Assembly: GCF_030252345.1 (NCBI RefSeq)
Contig: NZ_CP126980.1
Span: forward strand, 705,501 to 769,500
Origin: Actinoplanes oblitus
GTDB lineage: Bacteria; Actinomycetota; Actinomycetes; Mycobacteriales; Micromonosporaceae
Reading direction: 5' to 3'
Length of the DNA: 64,000 bases
Made by a program: the position numbers and the translations under genes
The notes under the pieces: model-generated
What the model saw: only the letters and a program-made list of their open reading frames with translations
What the model was told of the DNA's origin: nothing
The model's database searches: none
Part shown: one piece after another, positions 44,186-52,480 of the stretch
Position numbering within the stretch: the first letter of the stretch is position 1
Layout of the letters: each line of letters begins with the position of its first letter

Positions 44186-44212
44186 CTAGCACTCCGTCAA
44201 CCAGAGTGCCAA
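44186..44212 (-). promoter_or_regulatory. CIRCE element 2 (HrcA operator)
   Basis: CTAGCACTC, N9, GAGTGCCAA: left arm 8 of 9 and right arm 8 of 9 matches to CIRCE. Two CIRCE boxes upstream of groES are also known in Streptomyces. The second lies 27 bp from the divergent methyltransferase gene and could affect it too. Confidence 0.9.
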
Positions 44213-44239
44213 CCTGTCACGCCGGGGAGAATGCCTGGT

Positions 44240-45409
44240 GTGACCCCTGAACTTCTCGCTCTCCTGCAAACCCCGGAAGGGACCGAGGCCCTGGCCGTGG
44301 CGGCCGAGGTCGGCGACGGTGAGCCGCTCGCCGCGGCCTCGGCCTTACGGGCCCGGGGCTTCGGCGCGGAGCTGTCCGCCGCCGCACTCACCCAGGCTAG
44401 TTTGCGCCGCCGGGCGGCGATGAAGTTCGGCCCGGACGCCACCGGAATGTTCTTCACCCGTCCGGGCCTGGAGCAGGCGACTCGCGCGGTGGTCGCGGAG
44501 CGCCGGGCGGCCCGGCTCGCCGCCTGCGGCGTGACGACCCTCGCGGATCTCGGCTGCGGGCTGGGGTCCGACGCATTGGCCGCGGCCCGGCACGGGATCG
44601 CGGTGTACGCGGTGGACGCCGACCCGGGCACCGCCGCGCTGGCCGCCGCGAACGCCGAAGCCGCCGGGCTGGCCGACCGCATCACGGTGGTCTGCGCCGA
44701 CGCCACCACGGTGGAGGTGGAGCGGTACGACGCGGTGTTCGCCGATCCGGCCCGGCGGCAGGCCGGGCGGGGCCGGGTGTTCGACCCGAAGGCGTACTCG
44801 CCGCCCTGGGACTTCGTGGCCGGGCTGGCCGGGCGGGTGCCGCGGACGGTGCTCAAGCTCGCTCCCGGCATCGACCACGGGCTGCTGCCGCCGGGTGCGG
44901 AGGGCGAGTGGGTGAGCGTCGGCGGCGACCTGGTCGAGGCGGCGTTCTGGTGCGGGCCGCTGGCGTCCGCGCCGCGCCGGGCCACCCTGGTCGGCCTCGG
45001 TGAGCTGACCGGTTCGGGCCTGGAGCAGGCCCCGGTCGGCCCGGTCGGCGCGTGGTTCTACGACCCGGATCCGGCGGTGGTCCGGTCGCATCTGGTCGCC
45101 GAGTTCGCCGAGCTGATCGGCGGGCGGCTGGCCGACCCGGCGATCGCCTACGTCTACACCGACGAGCCGGTGGACACGCCGTTCGCCAGGCGGCTGGCGG
45201 TCACCGACGTGCTGCCGTTCTCCCTGAAGCGGCTGCGGGCCCTGCTCCGCGAGCGGGGCGTCGGCACCCTGGAGATCCGCAAGCGCGGGTCGGCCCTCGT
45301 CCCCGACCAGCTGCGCAAGGACCTCAAGCTGTCCGGGCCGCACGCGGCGGGGCTGGTGCTGACCCGGGTGGACGGCGCACCCACCGCGCTGTTGACGGCG
45401 CATTCCTGA
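44240..45409 (+). CDS. Class I SAM methyltransferase with THUMP-like domain
   Basis: A 389-residue protein. A helical N-terminal part is followed by a Rossmann methyltransferase core: LADLGCGLGSDALAAARHG near residue 101, AVDADPGTAALAAANA, and AVFADPARR in the catalytic position. The C-terminal 90 residues (LKRLRALLRERGVGTLEIRKRGS) match the THUMP-like domain of actinobacterial proteins. Probable RNA methyltransferase with unknown target. GTG 44240 is chosen (GAGAAT then 7 nt); ATG 44231 is possible. Confidence 0.82.
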   Translation: MTPELLALLQTPEGTEALAVAAEVGDGEPLAAASALRARGFGAELSAAALTQASLRRRAAMKFGPDATGMFFTRPGLEQATRAVVAERRAARLAACGVTTLADLGCGLGSDALAAARHGIAVYAVDADPGTAALAAANAEAAGLADRITVVCADATTVEVERYDAVFADPARRQAGRGRVFDPKAYSPPWDFVAGLAGRVPRTVLKLAPGIDHGLLPPGAEGEWVSVGGDLVEAAFWCGPLASAPRRATLVGLGELTGSGLEQAPVGPVGAWFYDPDPAVVRSHLVAEFAELIGGRLADPAIAYVYTDEPVDTPFARRLAVTDVLPFSLKRLRALLRERGVGTLEIRKRGSALVPDQLRKDLKLSGPHAAGLVLTRVDGAPTALLTAHS

Positions 45410-45481
45410 GGAGTTCCGGAGGACGGCACCGAACCGTCGTAACGCGCCCGAATCGGGCGTACGGGTGGATCACTCCCGGAG

Positions 45482-45487
45482 TAGCGT
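45482..45487 (+). promoter_or_regulatory. Candidate leaderless -10 box of the YbaK gene
   Basis: TAGCGT with exactly 7 nt to ATG 45495. Confidence 0.5.
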
Positions 45488-45494
45488 GCGGCGC

Positions 45495-45977
45495 ATGCCG
45501 AAGAAAGCGGCCGGCACCCCGGCCACCGCGCTGCTGACCGCGGAGCGAGTGGCGCACACCCTGCACCCGTACGAGGTGTCCCCGGACGCCCCGAACTACG
45601 GCGCCCTGGTCGCGGCGGCCCTCGGCGTGCCACCGGAACGGGTGTTCAAGACGCTGGTGGCCGAGGTGGACGGCCGGCTCGTGGTCGGCGTCGTGCCGGT
45701 CACCGGCGATCTGGACCTGAAGGCCCTCGCGCAGGCGGCTGGCGGCAAGCGGGCGACGCTGGCCGACCGCGCCGTCGCCGAGCGCAGCAGTGGGTACGTC
45801 CGCGGCGGGATCAGTCCGCTGGGTCAGCGCAAGCGGCTGCCCACAGTGATCGACGACTCGGTGACCGGACTGGACCTGATGTACGTCTCGGCCGGTCGGC
45901 GCGGCCTGCAGGTCGCCCTCGCGCCGACCGAGTTGATCAGGTTGACCGGCGCCACCGTTGCCATGATCCGGACGTGA
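45495..45977 (+). CDS. ybaK: Cys-tRNA(Pro)/Cys-tRNA(Cys) deacylase YbaK
   Basis: A 160-residue YbaK/ProX-family trans-editing enzyme that hydrolyses mischarged Cys-tRNA(Pro). Motifs are YEVSPDAPNYGALVAAALG near the start, the catalytic Lys in VFKTLVAEVDG near residue 50, GGKRATLADRAVAE and the Gly-rich YVRGGISPLGQRKRLPTVID. ATG 45495 starts where homologues do; the frame extension to 45465 is not conserved. Confidence 0.92.
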   Translation: MPKKAAGTPATALLTAERVAHTLHPYEVSPDAPNYGALVAAALGVPPERVFKTLVAEVDGRLVVGVVPVTGDLDLKALAQAAGGKRATLADRAVAERSSGYVRGGISPLGQRKRLPTVIDDSVTGLDLMYVSAGRRGLQVALAPTELIRLTGATVAMIRT

Positions 45978-46283
45978 CGCCGGGTTCCGCCGACATCCGA
46001 GCGAGTTATTACTTAGCGTTACGTCATGCGACGGGAAACGCGACTTTCGGGGGCGGGTCGGGCGGGTTGCGAGGCGACCACGTTGCCGGATTGTTATCCC
46101 TCGTTACGAGATAGATCACCGGGGTGCCTTGTGTTCTAGGCCACCGCCGGAATACGTTGCCGGGCACAACAAACCGGTTCCTGATCCATCGGCGCCCAGG
46201 GGAGCGACACTCCCAGGCACGCACCACACCCCTGACAAATCCGAACGAAGGCTCCGGATTTACCCCCCGAAAGGACATACGGA
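45978..46283 (+). promoter_or_regulatory. Control region of the sugar ABC operon
   Basis: 306 bp of lower GC content than its surroundings. It contains the dyad CTCGT-T-ACGAG at 46100-46110, a candidate operator for the ROK regulator encoded at the end of the operon, and AT-rich stretches such as GTTATTACTTAGCGTTACG near 46005. The Shine-Dalgarno AAAGGA precedes the ATG at 46284. No gene is seen. Confidence 0.45.
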
Positions 46284-47390
46284 ATGCGTAAGGGACTGTT
46301 CGCCCTTGCCGCCGTCGGCCTCCTGGCCACCGGCAGCATGGCCGCCTGTGGCGACAAGAGCGACGACACCGCCAAGTCCGGCTCCGGCGACACCGCCAAG
46401 GCCGGCAAGGTCGGCGTGATCCTGCCCGACACCAAGAGCTCGGCTCGCTGGGAGACGGCGGACACCAAGTACCTCACCGAGGCGTTCAAGGCCGCGGGCG
46501 TCGAGGCCGAGATCAAGAACGCGCAGGGCGACAAGACTTCGTTCCAGACCATCGCCGACGGCATGATCCAGAGCGGCGTCAAGGTCCTGATGATCGTCAA
46601 CCTGGACTCCGGTACCGGCAAGAACGTCCTGGAGAACGCCAAGAAGGCCGGCATCGCGACGATCGACTACGACCGTCTGACGCTGAGCGGTGGCGCCGAC
46701 TACTACGTCTCGTTCGACAACAACGAGGTCGGCAAGCTGCAGGGTCAGGGCCTGGTGGACTGCCTGACCGCGGCCAAGGCCGTGAAGCCGGTCGTGTCGT
46801 ACCTGAACGGCTCGCCGACCGACAACAACGCCACCCTGTTCAAGGAGGGCTACGACTCGGTCCTCAAGCCGAAGTTCGACTCGGGCGACTTCGTCAAGGG
46901 CCCGGACGACGCGGTTCCGGACTGGGACAACGCCAAGGGCGGCACCATCTTCGAGCAGCAGCTCACCAAGAACCCGAAGATCGCCGGCGTGCTCGCCGCG
47001 AACGACGGTCTCGGTAACGCGGCCATCGAGGTGCTGAAGAAGAACAAGCTGAACGGCAAGGTCCCGGTGACCGGCCAGGACGCCACCGTGCAGGGTCTGC
47101 AGAACATCCTCGCCGGCGACCAGTGCATGACCGTCTACAAGGCGATCAAGAAGGAGGCCGACGCGGCCGCCGAGCTGGCTGTCGCGCTGGCCAAGAGCCA
47201 GACCCCGACCACGGCCACCGGTTCGGTGACCGACCCGGAGTCGAAGAAGGAGGTCAAGTCCGTGCTGCTGAAGCCGGAGGCGATCACCAAGGAGAACGTC
47301 AAGACGGTTGTCGACGACGGCTTCGTGACCAAGGCCGAGCTCTGCACCGCCGCCTTCGCGGACAAGTGCAAGGCCGCGGGCATCAGCTGA
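46284..47390 (+). CDS. XylF-like sugar-binding lipoprotein
   Basis: A 368-residue periplasmic-binding protein of cluster B. A lipoprotein signal (MRKGLFALAAVGLLATGSMAAC) ends in a lipobox with Cys22. The mature protein has KVGVILPDTKSSARWETAD, the sugar-binding VNLDSGTGKNV, YDRLTLSGGADYYVSFDN, AANDGLGNAAIEVL, TGQDATVQGLQNI and QCMTVYKAI, which match D-xylose-binding XylF more than ribose-binding proteins. It delivers a sugar to the permease two genes on. A strong hairpin follows its stop. Confidence 0.9.
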   Translation: MRKGLFALAAVGLLATGSMAACGDKSDDTAKSGSGDTAKAGKVGVILPDTKSSARWETADTKYLTEAFKAAGVEAEIKNAQGDKTSFQTIADGMIQSGVKVLMIVNLDSGTGKNVLENAKKAGIATIDYDRLTLSGGADYYVSFDNNEVGKLQGQGLVDCLTAAKAVKPVVSYLNGSPTDNNATLFKEGYDSVLKPKFDSGDFVKGPDDAVPDWDNAKGGTIFEQQLTKNPKIAGVLAANDGLGNAAIEVLKKNKLNGKVPVTGQDATVQGLQNILAGDQCMTVYKAIKKEADAAAELAVALAKSQTPTTATGSVTDPESKKEVKSVLLKPEAITKENVKTVVDDGFVTKAELCTAAFADKCKAAGIS

Positions 47391-47422
47391 TCCCGCAGCA
47401 TCACCGCTAGATCACCGGCGAC

Positions 47423-47453
47423 GGCGCCGCTCACGTCCTCCGTGAGCGGCGCC
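47423..47453 (+). terminator. Intercistronic hairpin in the sugar operon
   Basis: GGCGCCGCTCACG at 47423-47435 is perfectly complementary to CGTGAGCGGCGCC at 47441-47453, with a 5-nt loop. It lies between the binding-protein gene and the ATPase gene with no U tract. It probably stabilises the upstream message or partly terminates, giving more binding protein than membrane components. Confidence 0.8.
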
Positions 47454-47511
47454 TGAGTCGATTTCCAGCGGTCCCCTGAACGGTCGGTCACCGAACGAAG
47501 GAGAAACATCC

Positions 47512-48315
47512 GTGGCCGCGACACCCCTCTTGGAACTGCGCGGGATCGACAAGAGCTTCGGTCCCGTACAGGTCCTCCACGATGTCGAACTGAGCGTGTA
47601 CCCCGGCGAGGTCACCGCCCTGGTGGGTGACAACGGCGCCGGTAAGTCGACGCTGGTCAAGTGCATCAGTGGCATCTACCCGATCGACGCCGGCACGGTC
47701 ACCTTCGACGGCAAACAGGTCGCCATCCACAGCCCCCGGGACGCCTCGGAGCTGGGCATCGAGGTCGTCTACCAGGACCTCGCGCTCTGCGACAACCTGG
47801 ACATCGTCCAGAACATGTTCCTCGGCCGGGAGAAGAAGCGCGGCATCGTGCTCGACGAGCCGACCATGGAGCAGATGGCCGGTGAGACGCTGGCCAGCCT
47901 CTCGGTGCGCACCGTCAAGTCGCTGCGCCAGCTCGTCGCCAGCCTCTCCGGTGGCCAGCGGCAGACCGTGGCGATCGCCAAGGCCGTGCTCTGGAACAGC
48001 AAGGTCGTCATCCTGGACGAGCCGACCGCCGCTCTGGGTGTGGCACAGACCGCCCAGGTGCTGGAGCTGGTCCGCCGGCTGGCCGACAACGGCCTCGGCG
48101 TGGTGCTCATCTCGCACAACATGAACGACGTCTTCGCGGTCTCGGACCGGATCGCCGCGCTGTACCTCGGCCGGATGGCCGCCCAGGTCAAGGCGAGCGA
48201 CGTCACCCACTCGCAGGTCGTCGAACTGATCACCGGCGGACGCAGTGGCAACCTGGGTCTCCCGCCGGAGAAGCCCACCGACTTCGTCGAGATCATGCCG
48301 GGAGCCGAGCAGTGA
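47512..48315 (+). CDS. Sugar ABC transporter ATPase
   Basis: A 267-residue single ABC domain: Walker A GDNGAGKST near residue 39, signature SLSGGQRQT near 143 and Walker B VVILDEPTAALG near 163. Ribose and galactose systems usually have two fused ABC domains; the single domain resembles FrcA-type ATPases of xylose/fructose importers. GTG with AAGGAG upstream; its stop overlaps the permease GTG. Confidence 0.92.
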   Translation: MAATPLLELRGIDKSFGPVQVLHDVELSVYPGEVTALVGDNGAGKSTLVKCISGIYPIDAGTVTFDGKQVAIHSPRDASELGIEVVYQDLALCDNLDIVQNMFLGREKKRGIVLDEPTMEQMAGETLASLSVRTVKSLRQLVASLSGGQRQTVAIAKAVLWNSKVVILDEPTAALGVAQTAQVLELVRRLADNGLGVVLISHNMNDVFAVSDRIAALYLGRMAAQVKASDVTHSQVVELITGGRSGNLGLPPEKPTDFVEIMPGAEQ

Positions 48316-49571
48316 GCACCTCAACCCTCGAGACCGCCGGTGGCGTCAAGGTCGTCAAGCCGACCGTCGCCAGCCACTTCCGGGACTACTGGGGCCGGGT
48401 CCGGGGCGGCGACCTCGGCGCGCTGCCCGCCGTACTGGGCCTGGTCGTCCTGGTGCTGATCTTCGGCACCGCGCGGACCGACACGTTCTTCAGCGCCGGC
48501 AACTTCGCGAACCTGTTCAACCAGGCCGCCGGCATCATCATGATCGCGATGGGCCTGATCTTCGTCCTGCTGCTCGGCGAGATCGACCTGTCCGCCGGTT
48601 TCACCTCCGGTGTCTGCGGCGCGGTGATGGCGATCCTGCTCACCAAGCACGGCGTCAGCCAGCCACTCTCGCTGCTCGCCGCGCTGGCCACCGGTATGGT
48701 GGTCGGCCTGCTGCTCGGTTTCCTGGTGGCGAAGGTCGGCATCCCGTCGTTCGTCGTCACGCTGGCCGCCTTCCTGGCCTTCCAGGGCGTCCTGCTGAAC
48801 CTGCTCGACGAGGGCAAGAACATCTCGATCCCGGACGGCTTCATCAAGTCGCTGAACAAGGACAGCCTCCCGGTCTCCTGGAGCTGGATCCTGGCCATCG
48901 GCTCGGTGGCGGTATTCGCGCTGATCCAGTTCATGCGGTTCCGCGGCCGGGCCAAGCGTGGCCTGGTCACCGAGCCGGTCGGCATCATCGCGCTGCGCAT
49001 CGCCGGTCTCGCCGCGCTGCTGCTGATCACCACCGCGATCCTGACCCAGGAGCGGGCGATCAACCCGGCCATCGCCTCGCTCAAGGGCGTGCCGATCGCG
49101 GCACCGGTGATCGGCTTCTTCCTGGTGCTCTGGACGTTCGTCCTGGGCCGCACCACGTACGGCCGGCACGTCTACGCCGTCGGCGGCAACGCCGAGGCCG
49201 CCCGCCGGGCCGGTATCCCGGTCGACCTGATCCGGATCTCGGTCTTCGTGATCGGTTCGTTCATGGCCGCGGTCGGCGGCGTCATGGCGGTCAGCCGGGC
49301 CGGCTCGGTCGACCCGAACACCGGTGGCAGCACCACCCTGCTCTTCGCGGTCGGCGCGGCGGTGATCGGTGGCACCAGCCTCTTCGGCGGCAAGGGCAAG
49401 GTCATCCACGCGGTGATCGGTGGCGCGGTGATCGCGGTCATCGACAACGGCATGTTCCTGATGGACGTCTCGTCCGGCAGCCGGTACATGGCCACCGGTG
49501 TGATCCTGCTGATCGCGGCGGGCGTCGACGCCCTGGCCCGGCGCCGGGCCGCCGCCACGGGCAACCGGTAA
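48312..49571 (+). CDS. XylH-like sugar ABC permease
   Basis: A 419-residue permease with about ten membrane helices and the family signature GEIDLSAGFTSGVCGAVMA near residue 90. The length and the extra central loop (about 170-230) match XylH rather than the shorter RbsC. Conserved GRTTYGRHVYAVGGNAEAARRAGIPV near 280 contacts the ATPase. GTGA overlap with the ATPase gene; the ROK gene follows after 2 bp. Confidence 0.92.
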   Translation: MSTSTLETAGGVKVVKPTVASHFRDYWGRVRGGDLGALPAVLGLVVLVLIFGTARTDTFFSAGNFANLFNQAAGIIMIAMGLIFVLLLGEIDLSAGFTSGVCGAVMAILLTKHGVSQPLSLLAALATGMVVGLLLGFLVAKVGIPSFVVTLAAFLAFQGVLLNLLDEGKNISIPDGFIKSLNKDSLPVSWSWILAIGSVAVFALIQFMRFRGRAKRGLVTEPVGIIALRIAGLAALLLITTAILTQERAINPAIASLKGVPIAAPVIGFFLVLWTFVLGRTTYGRHVYAVGGNAEAARRAGIPVDLIRISVFVIGSFMAAVGGVMAVSRAGSVDPNTGGSTTLLFAVGAAVIGGTSLFGGKGKVIHAVIGGAVIAVIDNGMFLMDVSSGSRYMATGVILLIAAGVDALARRRAAATGNR

Positions 49572-49573
49572 CG

Positions 49574-50752
49574 ATGCGAGCGGGGCCCAGCCAGGAAGAG
49601 GTTCGCCGGCACAATCTCGGGACACTGCTGCGGTACGTCCACGTACACGGCGCCACGTCCCGGGCGGAACTCACCACCCGGCTCGGCCTCAACCGCAGCA
49701 CCATCGGGGCACTCACCGCCGAGCTGATCACCGCAGGGCTGGTCAGCGAGGCGGTCCCCAAGGAGACCGGCCGGGCCGGACGACCGTCACTGGTCGTCCG
49801 GCCCGAGTCGGACCGGGTCTTCGCCTACGCCCTCAGCATCGAGGTGGACCGGCTGCGCGCCGCCCGGGTCGGGCTCGGCGGGCAGATCCTGGAGCAGTAC
49901 CAGACCGACCGGCCGCCCGGCATGAGCGCCGACGAGGCCGTCGAACCGCTGGCCCGGTTCGTCCGGGCGATGCACGACCAGCTGCCTGACGACTCCCGCT
50001 GCGTGGGCAGCGGCCTCGCGGTGGCCGGCATGGTGCGCCGCGACGACGGCATGGTCCGGCTCGCCCCGACCATCGGCTGGGTCGAGGAGCCGGTGGGCGC
50101 GGCCCTGCGCGCCGAGCTGGGCGATCCGGCCACGCTGAGCATCGGCAACCACGCCGACGTCTGCGCGCTCGCCGAGCACGCCCGCGGCGCGGCGGTGGGC
50201 TGCGACAACGTCATCTACCTGTACGGCGACGTCGGCGTCGGCGCCGGCATCGTGGCCGGCGGCCGCCGGGTCACCGGGCACGGCGGCTACGGCGGCGAGG
50301 TGGGCCACATGGTGGTCAACCCGTACGGCCGGCCGTGCGACTGCGGCTCCCGCGGCTGTTGGGAGACCGAGATCGGCGAGCACGCGCTGCTCCGCCTCGC
50401 CGGACGGGCCGACAAGACCGGGCGGGACGCGGTGCTCGAGGTGGTGGACGCCGCGGTCCGCGGGGACAGCCAGGCCCAGCACGCGCTGCGGCACGTCGGC
50501 GACTGGATCGGCTTCGGCGTCGGCAACCTGGTCAACATCTTCAACCCGGAGGTGGTGATCTTCGGCGGTACGCTGCGCGACGTCTATCTGGTGGCCGCCG
50601 CCCAGATCCGCAGCCGGCTCAACTCGGTGGGCCTGCCGGCCTGCCGCGAGCACGTCCGGTTGCGCACCCCGGAGCTGGGCGCTGACGCCGCGCTGATCGG
50701 CGCCGCGGAGCTCGCCTTCGAGCACCTGCTCGACGATCCCCTGGTCGGCTGA
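49574..50752 (+). CDS. ROK-family transcriptional regulator (XylR-like)
   Basis: A 392-residue repressor. The N-terminal winged helix-turn-helix (TSRAELTTRLGLNRSTIGALTAELI at about 29-53) is joined to a ROK sugar-kinase-fold domain with GVGAGIVAGGRRVTGHGGYGGEVGH and the zinc motif CDCGSRGCWE near 255. It likely represses the transporter operon, of which it is the last gene, and is released by the transported sugar. Its stop codon is the first element of a tandem repeat. Confidence 0.9.
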   Translation: MRAGPSQEEVRRHNLGTLLRYVHVHGATSRAELTTRLGLNRSTIGALTAELITAGLVSEAVPKETGRAGRPSLVVRPESDRVFAYALSIEVDRLRAARVGLGGQILEQYQTDRPPGMSADEAVEPLARFVRAMHDQLPDDSRCVGSGLAVAGMVRRDDGMVRLAPTIGWVEEPVGAALRAELGDPATLSIGNHADVCALAEHARGAAVGCDNVIYLYGDVGVGAGIVAGGRRVTGHGGYGGEVGHMVVNPYGRPCDCGSRGCWETEIGEHALLRLAGRADKTGRDAVLEVVDAAVRGDSQAQHALRHVGDWIGFGVGNLVNIFNPEVVIFGGTLRDVYLVAAAQIRSRLNSVGLPACREHVRLRTPELGADAALIGAAELAFEHLLDDPLVG

Positions 50753-50910
50753 GCCGGCGAAGCGAAACCCGGGAGCGTCGGCTGAGCCCGGTAGCGGAAA
50801 CCGGGGCGCGTCGGCTGAGCCCGGTAGCGAAACCCCGGGGGCGCGTCGGCTGAGTCCGGGAAGCGAAACCCGGGGCGCGTCGGCTGAGCCCGGCAGGCGC
50901 GGATCGCCGC
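50744..50910. repeat. 33-35-bp tandem repeat starting in the ROK stop codon
   Basis: Five imperfect units begin at 50744, 50777, 50810, 50845 and 50879, each opening with GTCGGCTGAG. The first includes the stop of the ROK gene. Unit body: CCCGGTAGCGAAACCCCGGGGCGC and variants, which can form a short hairpin. Confidence 0.9.
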
Positions 50911-50918
50911 GGAAGATC

Positions 50919-50924
50919 TATGCT
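50919..50924 (+). promoter_or_regulatory. Candidate leaderless -10 box of the first M16 gene
   Basis: TATGCT with exactly 7 nt to ATG 50932. Confidence 0.55.
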
Positions 50925-50931
50925 GCCGCGC

Positions 50932-52416
50932 ATGTCCCCCCGCCATCCTGATGCACCGCTCGAGGTGGACGGCGTACCCGCGCTGCTCGCTCCGGTCTCC
51001 GGGCCGACGCACGCGGGCCTGGTCTTCCGGGTCGGCGTGGTGGACGAGCCGCTGGCCCGGCGCGGGATCACCCACCTGCTGGAACACCTCGTGGCGCCGG
51101 TGCCGGTGACGGCCGGGACGCACCGCGACAGCGCCACCGGAGTCGAGCACACCTACTTCCACGTGCAGGGCACCGACGACGAGATCGTCGCGTTCCTGGC
51201 CGGCGTCTGCGACCGGCTGCGGGACCTGCCCACCGGGCGGATCGCGGCGGAGCGGGACGCGCTGCGGGCCGAGGCGGCCACCCGGCGGGCCGACTGGATG
51301 CCGATGTGGCGGCACGGCGCCCGGGACTTCGGCATGCCGAGCTATCCCGAGCTCGGTCTCGACGGCCTCGCGCCGGAGCATTTGAACGAGTGGGCCGCCC
51401 GCTATTTCACCAGGGAGAACGCCGCTCTCTGGGTGGGCGGCGAGGCGATCCCGGCGGGACTCGAGCTCGATCTGCCCAGCGGGGAGCGGCGACCGTCCCC
51501 GGTGCCGTCCTCGACGCTGCCGGCCACCCCGGCCTACTTCGTGGCCGGCGCCGACGACCTGGGCTGGGACACCGTGGTGCCCCGGGGGCCACGCGCTGCC
51601 GTCTTCGCCAACCTGCTGGAACGCCGGATGAACCGCGAGCTGCCGGCCGGGCCGGACGACGCGGACCGGGTCCGGACCCGTTACGAGCCGCGTGCCGACG
51701 GCTCGGCCCGCATCGTGGCCGCCGCCGGGATCCGGCCGGAGCACGCCGACGCGGCCCTCGACGCCCTGGTGGCCCTGCTGGCCGAGATGGGCGACGGGCA
51801 GATCGACGCGGCGGATGTCGCCGAGGTGACCGAGCTGACCGCCGACGGCCTGCGGGCGGCGCGGCAGCGGGGCGCCCGGCTGCCCGGGCAGGCGTTCAAC
51901 CTGCTCACCGGCCACCCGGTGCAGAGCCTCGGCGAGGCGGTGGCGGCGGTGCGCGAGGTGACCCGGGACGACGTGGCGGAGGTGGCGGCGCTGGCGTACC
52001 GGGCCGGGCTGCTGATGACGCCGGCCGGCACCGAGACGGAGCTGCCCGGCTACACCGCGGCGCCGGCCGCCTCCACCGAGGCGGTGCGGGGCCGGGTCCA
52101 CCGCGGCCGCGGCAACCGCGAGCTGCGGCTGATCTCCGGGGCCGACGGGGTGAGCGCCGACGACGGTGAGACCATCGCGACCGTCCGGTACGACGCCTGT
52201 GCCGCGCTGCTCGCCTGGCCGGACGGCGGGCGCCAGCTGATCGGTGAGGACGCCGTCGTGGTGCGCGCCGAACCGGGGCTGTACCGGCGTGCCCACCGGG
52301 TGACCGCGGAGATCGACGCCCGGGTCCCGGCCGACCGCCGGATCGAGCTCGCGCCCCGGGAACCGGCCGCCATCCCACGGCCGGCGCGGCGATTCGCCTG
52401 GTTCGCCGGAGGGTAG
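50932..52416 (+). CDS. M16-family zinc peptidase, paralogue 1
   Basis: A 494-residue M16 (pitrilysin/insulinase) protein. The zinc motif HxxEH is present as HLLEH near residue 46; a downstream acidic residue lies in ERDALRAEA. No signal peptide or C-terminal membrane segment is visible, unlike its paralogue 1 kb downstream, with which it shares the N-terminal domain and the WRHGARDFGMP(S/A)YPE(L/W)GL block. ATG 50932 is placed by the -10 spacing. Substrate unknown. Confidence 0.85.
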   Translation: MSPRHPDAPLEVDGVPALLAPVSGPTHAGLVFRVGVVDEPLARRGITHLLEHLVAPVPVTAGTHRDSATGVEHTYFHVQGTDDEIVAFLAGVCDRLRDLPTGRIAAERDALRAEAATRRADWMPMWRHGARDFGMPSYPELGLDGLAPEHLNEWAARYFTRENAALWVGGEAIPAGLELDLPSGERRPSPVPSSTLPATPAYFVAGADDLGWDTVVPRGPRAAVFANLLERRMNRELPAGPDDADRVRTRYEPRADGSARIVAAAGIRPEHADAALDALVALLAEMGDGQIDAADVAEVTELTADGLRAARQRGARLPGQAFNLLTGHPVQSLGEAVAAVREVTRDDVAEVAALAYRAGLLMTPAGTETELPGYTAAPAASTEAVRGRVHRGRGNRELRLISGADGVSADDGETIATVRYDACAALLAWPDGGRQLIGEDAVVVRAEPGLYRRAHRVTAEIDARVPADRRIELAPREPAAIPRPARRFAWFAGG

Positions 52417-52467
52417 CGGCAGAACGGCCGAGGGTCGATCGCCGACATGGGCAAGCCGGCCGGAGCC

Positions 52468-52473
52468 TATGCT
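52468..52473 (+). promoter_or_regulatory. Candidate leaderless -10 box of the 52481 gene
   Basis: TATGCT with exactly 7 nt to ATG 52481; the surrounding CTATGCT-N7-ATGTC matches the upstream M16 promoter. Confidence 0.55.
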
Positions 52474-52480
52474 CCCGCCC

